A stretch of 64,000 nucleotides of DNA from Utricularia gibba. Taxonomy: Eukaryota > Streptophyta > Magnoliopsida > Lamiales > Lentibulariaceae. Location: assembly GCA_002189035.1 (NCBI GenBank), contig NEEC01000004.1, positions 2,604,001 through 2,668,000 on the forward strand, given 5' to 3'. Below are positions 32,751 through 52,060 of the stretch, piece after piece (the first letter of the stretch is position 1; each line of letters opens with the position of its first letter). The notes beneath the pieces are model-generated. The model ran no database searches. It was not told the DNA's origin and saw only the letters and a program-made list of their open reading frames with translations. The position numbers and the translations under genes are program-made.

Positions 32751-33766
32751 CTCATTGGTGCCCCCAAATTCAAACCATAAGTCCTCTTGTTGAAATCTCT
32801 TGCGAAACTCTTGCTAGATAGTTGTTTCTCAACCTTTGTGGCCATATGAATCATGTCCTCCATCTCAATGTAGTGATGAAGCTCCACAATATTTGCAATC
32901 TCCTTATTCATCCCATGAAGAAACCTAGCCATAGTTGCTTCTCTATCTTCCTAAACATGAGCTCTAATCATTAAAATCTCCATTTCCTGCCAATATTCCT
33001 CCACTGGCCTTGAGCCCTGCTTGAGATTTTGCAAACGTTGATAAACATCTCTTTGGTAATGGTTTGGAACAAACCGCCTCCTCATAACTCTTTTCATCTC
33101 AACCCAAGTGTGAATTGGTTCTTCAGAGTCAATCCTTCTTTTAGCCACCAATTGATCCCACCAAATGATAGCATAGTCACTAAATTCCATGGAGGCCAAT
33201 CTGATTTTCTTTTCGTCAGAGAAGGTGTTGCAATCAAAGACATGTTCTACTCTTGTTTCCCATTGGAGATATGCATCTGGATCATTCTTTCCTTGAAATT
33301 GAGGTATCTTCATCTTGATGTTGTTAACATCCTTTCCAATTCTTCCTCCGTCTCTTCTACCTCCCTGATCTCGAAATCTTCTTGTATCCCCATGCACAAA
33401 ATCATTTTCACTATGTTCAATGTAGTCATCTTCTTCATCAGTATTCAGGGTTCGATCTCTTCTTCCAACAGTCCTTGCACTTCGTTGATCACTTAAGTCA
33501 TGTTCAGTGTTGATGCGTTGATGCAATTGACTACCTCGACCCCTTCCAGCAGCATAATTATCTTGTCTTCGTGCTCTTGCAACATTTTGCAAAGAATTTT
33601 CGTGTTCATCAAGCCTGACATTTATGTTTTCCAGAATGCGATGCAATCTAGTGAACTCCTGTTGCATAGCTTTCAAAGTGAACCTCCCATCCGGTGAGTC
33701 ATCCTTTTCATGCTCACTTCTGGAATTTGACATCCTAAATACTGGACAAAAGAAAACGAGCAGCAA
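32747..33766 (-). pseudogene. gag N-terminal part of the young Ty3 element, with an in-frame stop
   Basis: The frame from 33766 encodes a coiled-coil start, an Arg/Asp-rich linker, and the Retrotrans_gag core (MKIPQFQGKNDPDAYLQWE, CNTFSDEKKIRLASMEFSDY, RFVPNHYQRDVYQRLQNL). A TAG at 32951 interrupts it after LMIRAHV; the same frame continues with EDREATMARFLHGMNKE down to 32747. One stop and one frameshift therefore separate it from the zinc knuckle. Confidence 0.88.
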
Positions 33767-34554
33767 GGAAGAAAAGAGACTAAACTAAAAAGAACAAAGA
33801 AACACACACAAGATTTACCACTCAATACTCAAGCTTCAAGTCCTTGATGCACTCTTTAATGTCATCATGCTTGTTCTCATGGCATCTAACGAATTAATCA
33901 CTTCCAGATTGGTATTGATTATAGTGTAATGATGGAGTTAGGTGAGGGTGGTAGTATTAATAGTCTCAAGATGGAGACAAAGGGAAGTGTTTAAATTAAA
34001 TTGGTTGCTTGTTGGAATAGATAAATAGGAAGGATGGACAACAACGTAAGAACAGATGAAATCAGAGAATAGAGCACTACACATGAAATGTGTTGCTTGC
34101 TAAACTATAGAAATACAGGAATGGGCAATCAACAAAGAGAATAGTCAAATGGAAAGGTGGGGACACGTGAATGACAGGGGATGGGAATTGAAGATAAGAA
34201 AAACAACAATAAAGTGGTTGCTTGGTGGAATGAGAAAAGTAGAGAGGTGGGCCACAATTTAAACATACATAATAATGGATGATAGTGATGGGTAATGGAT
34301 GTTCACCTTCACACTCCTTATCCTCTTGCACACTTGAAAATGATATTCAATGTGTTCTTGCTATTCAATTGACACTCAATTTCGAGCTCTTCTTCAATCA
34401 ACTTCCTGTGAACCCCCCTTTTTTTTTGTACTAAAGACAAAAGTAATAAGGACTTGGCTTGAACGATTTTTTTTTTTTTTTTTTTTTTTTTGAATAGGCA
34501 GGAATGGAAGAACTCAAACAAGAACTGGATAATAATAAGGATAAGGAACCCAAA
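33767..34554 (-). other. Untranslated leader of the young Ty3 element
   Basis: About 790 bp between primer binding site and gag. It contains a run of more than 20 T on the plus strand (about 34469-34490). No frame with a known domain. It would hold the packaging signal in a functional element. Confidence 0.7.
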
Positions 34555-34566
34555 GCTCTGATACCA
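34555..34566 (-). other. Primer binding site (initiator tRNA-Met type)
   Basis: TGGTATCAGAGC on the minus strand, complementary to the 3' end of plant initiator tRNA-Met, three bases after the 5' LTR end. Standard for Ty3 elements. Confidence 0.95.
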
Positions 34567-34569
34567 AAA

Positions 34570-35173
34570 TGATGTGACCCTCTAATCTATAGAGATTAGC
34601 AACCCACGAAAAAGAGGTGATTTTGAAGCTTAGAAGAGAACCCACCCAAGTCTACCCTCAAGAGAATAAATCTCTTGCAACCAGACTTCGAAACAAAGAA
34701 AATTAGGAGCCACACTTCAGAAAAGAGAGATTGATTGGAATTGATAATCCTAGAACGCCACAAGCTCAAAGCTTGATAAGTTAAGAGTGTTCAAGCACTC
34801 AAAGGAGAGGGGAATCCTCACAAGATACATAAAATGACCAAAGATGCTGAATTAGTACATCTCTAGAGTATTTATACTCTAGAATTGGGCTCTAACATTA
34901 CATAGTCCAAACTAAATGAAATAGAAAAGTCTAACAAGCCCAATGCTCTAAGTTAAGTCCATCTTCAAGTAGTTGAGCTCTTTTGATGGGATGTCTTCAA
35001 GCCCATGTTTGATTCCAATGGTATTGAGTAGACCCTTAAGTGTATCTTCAACCATCTTTGTCTTGCTCCTAGTCATTGGTTCTGGTGGAATCATCTTTCT
35101 TTCTAATTTGTTCACTTGAACAAACTCCTCATCATTCTTCAAATACACTTCATTATCTTCCTGGGGCTCATCA
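34570..35173 (-). repeat. 5' LTR of the young Ty3 element
   Basis: 604 bp, 99.7% identical to the 3' LTR. It carries a displaced copy of the pol C-terminal codons (35148-34948) that cannot be expressed as part of pol here. Its right end abuts the GTTAC duplication. Confidence 0.97.
34863..34882 (-). promoter_or_regulatory. LTR promoter: TATA box within a 20-bp palindrome
   Basis: CTAGAGTATTTATACTCTAG has 8-bp perfectly complementary arms around TTTA. On the minus strand it contains TATAAATA (34876-34869), the best TATA box in the LTR. The same sequence is at 28734-28753 in the 3' LTR. Promoter role is inferred from position and motif. Confidence 0.6.
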
Positions 35174-35178
35174 GTTAC

Positions 35179-36036
35179 ACATCAAAGGAGAACTCCACTC
35201 GCAAGGTATGTTTACGATAAGAAAGATTCACAATATTTCATGTAAGAAAACAATCACCAGAATCAAGGATTCACATGGAGCAACAACGTATGAGAGTACG
35301 GCATCACACTCCTAAGATACGTGCATATAGATGAATGCAACTTTAAATCCCACGAACATGAGAAAAGCATTGGAAATTTGATACACTAGATAAACACATA
35401 TATTAAATTTAATATAAAACACACAATTTATTTTCTTTTGAATAAACATACATAAAAAAACTTAAATTTATTTAAAGACAATTTAAATTAAATTAAATTA
35501 TCAATTTTAATTTTTTTTACCACATAATCATATTAGATAAAATATTTCTCAAAACTAATACAAGCTATCTACCAGACACTCGGTATGAATTTTTTATAAG
35601 AAATTTAAGTTTGGATCAAAATCAGAATCATATGAGATGGTTAGTTTCAGAGTCCAGTTCATTTAGATACCAGTGAATCAACCGGTCTACATCTAATAGC
35701 AGATCTCAGATAGGTGTTTTTTTAACTGTCAGAATTATGCAGCCATAGATTTGTTTTAGTTGAGAGAAATTTTCTTGTTTTGAGCGAGTGTTTTCCCTCA
35801 TGGAGAGAGGAGGATGAGTCTGCACTCCCCACACCAAGAGCAACGAATTCAAAGGCTGCACTTGTCAGTCAAATTCAGGTGCAACGAGAAACCATCTCTT
35901 GCAATGCCTTGCATGGAACTAGCTGATTCACTCCGCTTATTCCTTCACAAAATCACGATTAAGGATACAGATGCAAACAAACTTCCAAGGTTTGTCTCCT
36001 GCTCATAAGGAGGTTTCTGCAGGGGATCCAAGTTTC
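35179..36036. other. Spacer between the young Ty3 element and PIN4
   Basis: About 860 bp. AT-rich to about 35750, then higher GC, probably the PIN4 3' flank. The plus-strand frame at 35814-36008 shows no domain and I treat it as chance. No bounded element seen. Confidence 0.6.
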
Positions 36037-36799
36037 TCAGTTCTTCCTCCCTTCACTGAGGATAATGTGGTATCCATGCCTGCATTCCAATATCTCAATA
36101 GCTTTAAAGAAGAGAATCTGGGATTTCAAGAATGAAAGCGAGAAGCCTCAATGGACTTACGTTGATTTGAAGGGTGCACTGGTCACCCCTACGGGTGTAT
36201 TGAACGCAACCTCTTGAAATGGGCCAGCCATCTTACCCCGTGGAAACCATCCCAAGTCCCCGCCCTTCTTGCCTGAGGGGCATTCTGAATATTCTGCCGC
36301 TATCTGAACCAACAGAAAATATGCATGTGTCACCGCACACATCATTATAGATTCAGCATTGCAACATGTGATTTTCAGGAAAAGAGCAAACAGGATGCTG
36401 ATTCTGCAGCTTAATCCATGCACGCTTTGCTCCTTAGCAAGTTAGATGAGTAGTCAACACCAACACCGCACCTTAGCGAACTCTGCAGCTGGAACCTTGT
36501 CCCCGTTACTAAGCCACCCATCCTGCAGCTTCTTGTAAGCTTCATTAATCTTTCCTTGCTTCTCACACAAGATATGTCTTGCTGAAAACATGGATAGCGC
36601 GCATCAAAATAGAAGCTTCAATTGCAGCCAGAATGTTGACATAATCAAACCGAAAACCTTTAACATATGTGCAAGTTCCCAGGCCGTCTCCCTTCCCTCC
36701 TTTTCCTTTTGACTTCGAAGCATCATCACTTCCTGATGCTGCAGCCTGTTTCCCCTTACCCTTGCTTCCTGAGTCCTTAGGCTTTGAATCCTTTCCCAT
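36037..36799 (-). CDS. Parvulin-type peptidyl-prolyl cis-trans isomerase, PIN4/Par14-like
   Basis: Accelerates cis-trans isomerisation of proline peptide bonds; Par14/PIN4 relatives work in ribosome biogenesis and chromatin. Exons read 36799-36658, 36581-36472, 36303-36161, 36079-36037; 438 nt, 145 aa. Introns of 76, 168 and 81 nt are GT-AG. A basic Lys/Gly/Ser-rich tail (1-40, MGKDSKPKDSGSKGKGKQAA) precedes a single rotamase domain: KARHILCEKQGKINEAY (47-63), SECPSGKKGGDLGWFPRGKM (90-109), FNTPVGVTSAPFKSTHGYHI (118-137). Catalytic-site histidines His50 and His133 are present. There is no WW domain, which separates it from PIN1. The ATG at 36799 matches the basic-tail start. A TTTTAG acceptor 17 bp upstream suggests a leader intron reaching toward 37280. 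Confidence 0.94.
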
Positions 36800-39184
36800 G
36801 GCAGCTGGTACGAGATCTAAAATAAAATTTCGCGGTAAATACCATAAAGTTACAATTACCCTGATCCAAAGGCAGCAGTTTTGCTTGCTACCAATTCCCA
36901 TTACATGTTACGTGGGAAACAAAAAGATTCAGATCAAAATAGAATAGAATCAATGGTAAAGGCATCAATTAAGACAGAAAACCAGAAACATAGAGCAGGT
37001 AGAAGCAAAGGATATACTTCCAATCAGCAATTTTTACACATGATCGGTCCAGTCGATCCGAAATGACACACTCCAAGTGCATAGTCTCGATATTTCCAAA
37101 AATACTAATCTATTCTACAGTAAAAAAACGTTTTTCAATTTCCAATCCATCCTTCGCTGTAGTCTCAAGCAAAAACGTTGAGTGGAGTACGGAATACATC
37201 ATACGAGCCAACAGACCAAAAGAAATCGTTTTCCACATAAAGAGTGAGCAGATCGATGTAAATACAATCAGCTCAGGGGAATAACCAACCTCAATATTCC
37301 GGTGAAGGGAAACGGAGACAGAATCAACCCGGCGGTGGAGGATTATTGACTTGTCGGAGATGAACCGAAAAGGGTTGAGTTCGGATCCATATTTTATGTG
37401 AAACGGGCCATGGGCCCAGAAAACAACAATAGTAAATCTAACCCAATTGTATCCCACACGAAAAAGACCCATTTAAAACGAATAAATTAAAACAGAATAT
37501 CATTTTTTATTATAAAAAACTAAGGCCACATGTGTTACGTAGCTTAAAGGTCTTCAACCTTGGGATAGAAGAATGATCAATTGGGATCTTGTTTGTCACG
37601 TGTACCTCTCCAATCAAACACTTAAATACAACTAAATTAAAGAAAAGATTAAATAACATATAACAATAAAGATAATTATTCTAATATAAATAAAACCTAT
37701 ATATATTATAAATTTCTAGTTAGATAATTTTAATCATATTTAAACATAGAAAAAGACAGAAAAGAAGATCATAAAATTTAACAAAACTACCAAAGAGTCA
37801 AATAGAATAAGTATACCTCCAAACATCTTAGCAACTCCATCAAGAAATATAGTAATGGTAGTTATAGTCTGTGATGAAAATATTTCGTACAAACAAAAAT
37901 TCCATCAGCCTAACCCTCATGGCAACTCACATCGATGTCTTCATCATTGGCCTTATCCCATAGACTATAGTTCTTTGGTATAACAAACCAGATTCATAGC
38001 ATTTTGAAGTTTAGCATCGTATACTGCCAACTATAATAGAGAGAAAGAGACTACCCCTTGTAGTAGGCATTTTGCAATGGATAGATTTGATATTTTTCGA
38101 GCACATCATCGCATTCTAGTGTGAGGTGAAAGGATTGTGGATATAAACTGAGGGTTTTAGGAGGGTGATCCATTTTTTTTTTATGAACAGATGCATTTTC
38201 AATACACATAATCTGCGTGTCTCCATTTGTAGTTAAGGTTAGCTCGATAAGTCATCTATAATGCGTAACTCTATGAGGTCTACAATTGTGTTCAAGGTCC
38301 ATACATCAAAATAGTAGATTTATGATACCTGAATGAAGAGCATAACTGGACACTATAGGCAAGATTCCATCTGCTAAACAATATCATTGGAATTAACTGA
38401 TAAGAAGCTCTTAATTGAATAGATCTTAGAAGGCCTTATTATGCTCATTGTCCAAGCACTACCATCGTAGATTTTTTATGCCTAGATGATGAGCACAATT
38501 GGACCTTAGATGTAAGGTTCAATCTTCCACATAGTATCATTAGAATTAACTCAATAAGATGCTTCTGATTGAGTAGAGCCTAGAAGGTCATATTGAGCTC
38601 ATACCATAGTTAAACTCCGAAGGTAAGCTTCGATCTTCAATAAGCCAAGAATTATCAAAGTAAGCATAGAAGAAGTAGACTATTCATACTATGCGAGCAT
38701 TTTGAGGGGAGCAAATGTAACATTGATGACAAAAGAAATATCTCTACTACGTATCTATTTGAAAATGATGGATTATTTTTTTATTATTATTTATGCGATT
38801 TTTTATTTCATGCATCATTTCTTTCAATTTTCGTTTTCTTCTAAAATAAAGAAATAATATCATTTTAGACAAATCCTACATTAATCACAAATTACAGATG
38901 AAAAAAGCAATAGATTAAATGGAAGGGATCACCTAAATGAAACTTTTTTATAGTTAAATATCGACTACAACAATCTTAAGATGAATGACCACTAAAAAAC
39001 TTCCCATTTAAATATGAAAAAAATATAAAACCATATATGCGTACGCAAATGGTGATAATGGGTGAAGCTCACATTTGGCACAAAGTAACCAAATAGGAGG
39101 CAAGGCATTATTAGACAGCAGTAGTAGTGGAAATGGGGATGGCAAAGAGACTCAAGCGTTTTACTCAGCAAAACGTCTGTCTCT
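36800..39184. other. PIN4 upstream region and intergenic spacer
   Basis: 36800-37350 is probably the PIN4 leader exon, leader intron and promoter. The rest, to the ABCC stop, is AT-rich, with a diverged tandem repeat around 38299-38605. The ABCC 3' UTR should occupy the right edge. No other gene seen. Confidence 0.65.
38299..38605 (+). repeat. Diverged tandem duplication, period about 153 bp
   Basis: Unit 1 (38299-38451) and unit 2 (38452 to about 38605) share the same series of motifs: GTAGATTT, GAtGAGCAcAAyTGGAC, TATCATTrGAATTAACT, and TAGAAGGyC. A fainter third copy seems to precede them from about 38215. Identity is moderate, so this is an old satellite-like duplication. Confidence 0.6.
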
Positions 39185-48203
<9,019 letters not shown>

Positions 48204-51200
48204 CGCAAATAACCTTCAATTCACTGCAATCTAGAAGGCCATCTCACGTGTGCCTTCTAACTCGCCTTAATTCCAAACTGAAAATATTCACATGTTATTC
48301 CCAATATAACGCTAAAATATCCCGTGGTAGATCCCAGCCCATTAAGAGTCAGGATGATAGAGTTGAAAAAAATGTAAGAACCAACTTTATACGGTCAAAG
48401 ATAAAACTCAGCATCCAGCCGGTGTTCATACCACATAAAAACACCAAAGTGAAGTAATTTGCAAGTAAAAAGTAAAACTACTGGATCCATAAGAACAACC
48501 ACATGATAGCATGTCCCCAACTGCCAAGGAACTTGTTTAAGAGAATTAAATTCCGAGCAAAAATTTAGATTTACTCGCGTAAAATCCAATTTCGTCAAAG
48601 ACTACAGTAACTCCGGGGAAATTAGGATGTCAAATCGCAATCAACAACCGCATATGAATGTATGACTGATACGCGAGAAAATAAATGGAAACTAGCATAC
48701 AGACAACCCAGAAACCTGGAAAGGCGTAATGGAACCAAAAATGTGTTTTCCACTGCAGAAAGCGCACAAAAAAGAACACCCAGTAAAAAGAACACAGAAT
48801 AAAGTGACGACCCAGAAAAGATATGGGAACAAAAAAAGTGCGACTGCCATCGTTTGTTACAGTGAAGAACTCACGTAAGCGTTAGCGGCTCCTCCTGCAG
48901 TGTTGACCGTGTGTGCATTCAGAATTGAGATCGCCCGCCCCTTCAGTGATGGACACACAGATTCTTATGTGGTTCTTTTCTTCTTTTTTATTATTCCATT
49001 TTTAGTGCAAATCATTTAAGATTAAGCATCAAATCTGTGGCAGGCGATGAGTGTTGACCAACCACAAGCAACAACTGTTCACTGATCAAAGGTAATCCAT
49101 GACATCAGCGGGACATCTGATCCCAAAGCACATGAGTCACGCCTGATGTCAGCAACATTAAATGGCAGAATATTCCCTTTTATCATCACACATGACCTAA
49201 AGTGGTGGGGAGCTTCGGTTTGCCAAATGCCTGCAAAAAACACTTTTGTGGTTGGGTGAATGCCTTTTATTTTAAATTTAATTATTTTTTATCATAGATG
49301 TATTTGAAGATATGTATTCTTGTACACATATATTCTTTCAATATATGTGTATAATAAAAAGTTTTAAAATAAAACTGTTTTTAAATTAAATTATTTTTAA
49401 AATGTAAAAGTGTAATTAAAAATATTTAATAAACATTATGAAGAAATTGTAAAGTTTTAATTTAAAATTTTCAATAATAATTATAACATATAAATGACAC
49501 TTAAAAAATAATCATTTGGAAAAAAAACACATAAATTAATTATCTGAAAAAAATCATACGATAAAAAAAAGTATTTGGAAAAAATGTAATTGGAAAACAT
49601 GAAAATTTTTAAAATTTTTTGCATTTTTATTTTTCTAATATAATTAGAATGAAATTTTTCTTAATAAAAATATAAACTAAGGTTTAACATCATTATATTT
49701 ATATTTTTTATAAGTAAATAAGCAAAACCTTGTTGCATAGAGGGTTACATTTATATCAACTTATAACTATGTATTACAAGTCTTTATTATATAAAATCTC
49801 CATTTAATAGCAAAAATTGAGTAATTCGTTGTTGCCACTTGTAAATTGACCTTAATTTGTAATATAAGTCTAAGGTCTAACATCATTATATTTGCATTGT
49901 ATTATAAGTAAATAAGCAAAACCTTGTTGCATAGAGGGTTACATTTATGTGTCAAAATCAACTTCTTTATCTTTATTGTTGTCAATCTATGGATATTGTT
50001 TTGTATTGCTCCACATAGTATTTAGTAATTTTAACTTTATTTATGTGTTTATTCGTAAAATTGAACTGAATTATCAATTTAATTCATACTAGGTTTTTAA
50101 TGTTTTTCTAAGTCTAACAAGAATTTTTTGGAGCATGACATATGAGAAAAGGAACAAGATAGACTATTTTAACCACTCAAAATTTATAGGTCACTAAGTT
50201 CAAATCGCAAGCACTACACAATGCAGAAAAAGTAAGGATATTTTGGAATTCGAAAAATAAAAAAAAAATGTATGAGATATTTTCAATGGAGCAAACAATA
50301 CATTTACAATAATTTTGGGGTCAATTAGAAAAATATATCCAATATGGATAATATTTACAGTTTGACATATCACATAGTACACATGTGGATTTTGGCAAAA
50401 TTGCAGAGTTCTATTAAACTACATACAATAAGTAATTTGCCAAATTTGTATTTTTTAATAAAATTTTCAATTGATTAGATCACTAATCTCGTCATCTAAT
50501 ATATATGCATCATAGTTTGAAGATATAACCTCAAAAATTCATTATAAACTATATTTGATGCAAATGTTAGTTACCATATTAAAAGCAAATTCCAATTTCT
50601 TCAAGATGAATCTCATTAGAATTTCATCATTCATGTTAAGGTCAAGTCCTACTAGATTACATGAGATAACAACTTGCAAGTAAAAATCAATGGACCACAC
50701 AAATGATACTTCAAACCCCATAAGATATGTTAATAACTAAATCGTGTAGGATACAATGATTCACCTAGTAATAAATCAGCACATTCTTCATATTATATTG
50801 GGACATATACGACCATATCATCATTAATACCTTTCTCTAAGATTCACTATTACACTCTTCAAGAACATTAATTATTGGAATCAACTCAAGAACCATATTC
50901 CAAAAAGATATTCTAATAAATAATGAAATTAATATGAATTTAAAAAGTTATATAAAAAAATATTTAATACAAATATTGATAAATTATAAAATTTGAATAA
51001 ATATTTTCTAAAATTTAATGTAAAAAAATATTTAAAATATATGAAATTTTTAATACAATCTAATAGGCATTGCTTATAACGTCTCAAGAATCAATTTATT
51101 TATAACAGTTTTTAAAATTATGGATTACTTAAAATGATTTGAAAATATATAAATAAAATGAAACTACTTCCTATAGTATTCTTTAAAAAAATATTTGTTA

Positions 51201-52060
51201 GTGTACTGAACAAGTTTATTTGAAAATATGAAAAAAATGAAACTAAAACATTATTATCAATAAATATTTATTAAAATACAGTCATTTATTTTTATAATAT
51301 TAAAAATATACTTTTTTTTTCATTTAAAATAGGAGTATTCAGCAAAGAAAAATAAAATACAATATTCAAGAAACACTTCTGTAAATAGAGGTACTTGCTA
51401 AACTCTTGATTACAATATGGTATTTTGAAAAATGTCTCGGCGGACCTGCGCTTCATGGACATGCGAACCTAACAAACGGCCGACGACTAGTAAGCAAGTT
51501 GGGTGGCGGTGGGCTACGCTGCAGCACTTTTCATTCTCGACAAATACCCGATTGCCGCAGTTAAAGATCGCATCGGACATGTGAAATACAAGTTTTGGTT
51601 TAAGCCCTAAACCAAGCTAAAGAACGAAGGATGCCCCGCCCCATTCAGACACATACTTGCTGCCACCCACATGTGTAATGCCACAACTTGGTTCTTCATT
51701 ATTTTTCACACCATCATACGAGAGTTTGAAACACTAATATCATGGGAGGCTTTTTATTCGTGAACAGAAGAAGCACAAGTAATTTCAACAACACAGGAAA
51801 CAGCATATAAAAATCTGTAGGCAATAGGTACACCAGAGCATTCTATGTTGGGCACTAAAAACTTCACATGTTCCTGCACCTGCAACAATGCAGTAAACAG
51901 ACGTATGTAAAACCTTCGAGCCACAGAAAATCAGCTAGCATTCTCTTCTTAGAAGCAAAATAAAAAAGCAGCGTAGCCATATGAGCTTCAGTTGCACAAC
52001 ATGGAAATTCTCACATGATGAAAAGTGCAAGGAGTGCTTACCATGATTCCCTTTATTCAT
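48204..52060. other. ABCC leader/promoter and AT-rich spacer
   Basis: 48204-48930 should be the ABCC leader with at least one intron: an acceptor-like ATTGCAG lies about 25 bp before the ATG, and a GTGAGT donor near 48874. 49260-51420 is very AT-rich and carries a dispersed 78-bp direct repeat. 51430-51600 is a GC-richer patch without a frame. The right edge is probably CIPK 3' UTR. No gene seen. Confidence 0.6.
49677..49948 (+). repeat. 78-bp direct repeat, two copies
   Basis: Copies at 49677-49754 and 49870-49948 share CATCATTATATTT, then an identical run of more than 40 bases from ATAAGTAAATAAGCAAAACC to GTTACATTTAT. The offset is 193 bp. The copies are close, so the duplication is fairly recent. 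No element recognised. Confidence 0.85.

Larger units (their letters stand above)
28441..35173 (-). mobile_element. Young, nearly complete Ty3/gypsy retrotransposon (6.7 kb)
   Basis: Bounded by the target duplication GTTAC at 28436-28440 and 35174-35178. Two 604-bp LTRs (28441-29044 and 34570-35173) differ at only two positions. Read on the minus strand: 5' LTR, primer binding site for initiator tRNA-Met (34566-34555), about 0.8 kb leader, gag, protease, RT, RNase H, integrase with the GPY/F-type C-terminus, polypurine tract (29058-29045), 3' LTR. The pol frame continues about 75 codons into the 3' LTR. The coding region is broken by one in-frame stop in gag and two frameshifts, so this copy is probably not autonomous. 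The pol-LTR overlap recalls chromoviruses such as the CRM clade; that assignment is an inference. Confidence 0.96.
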
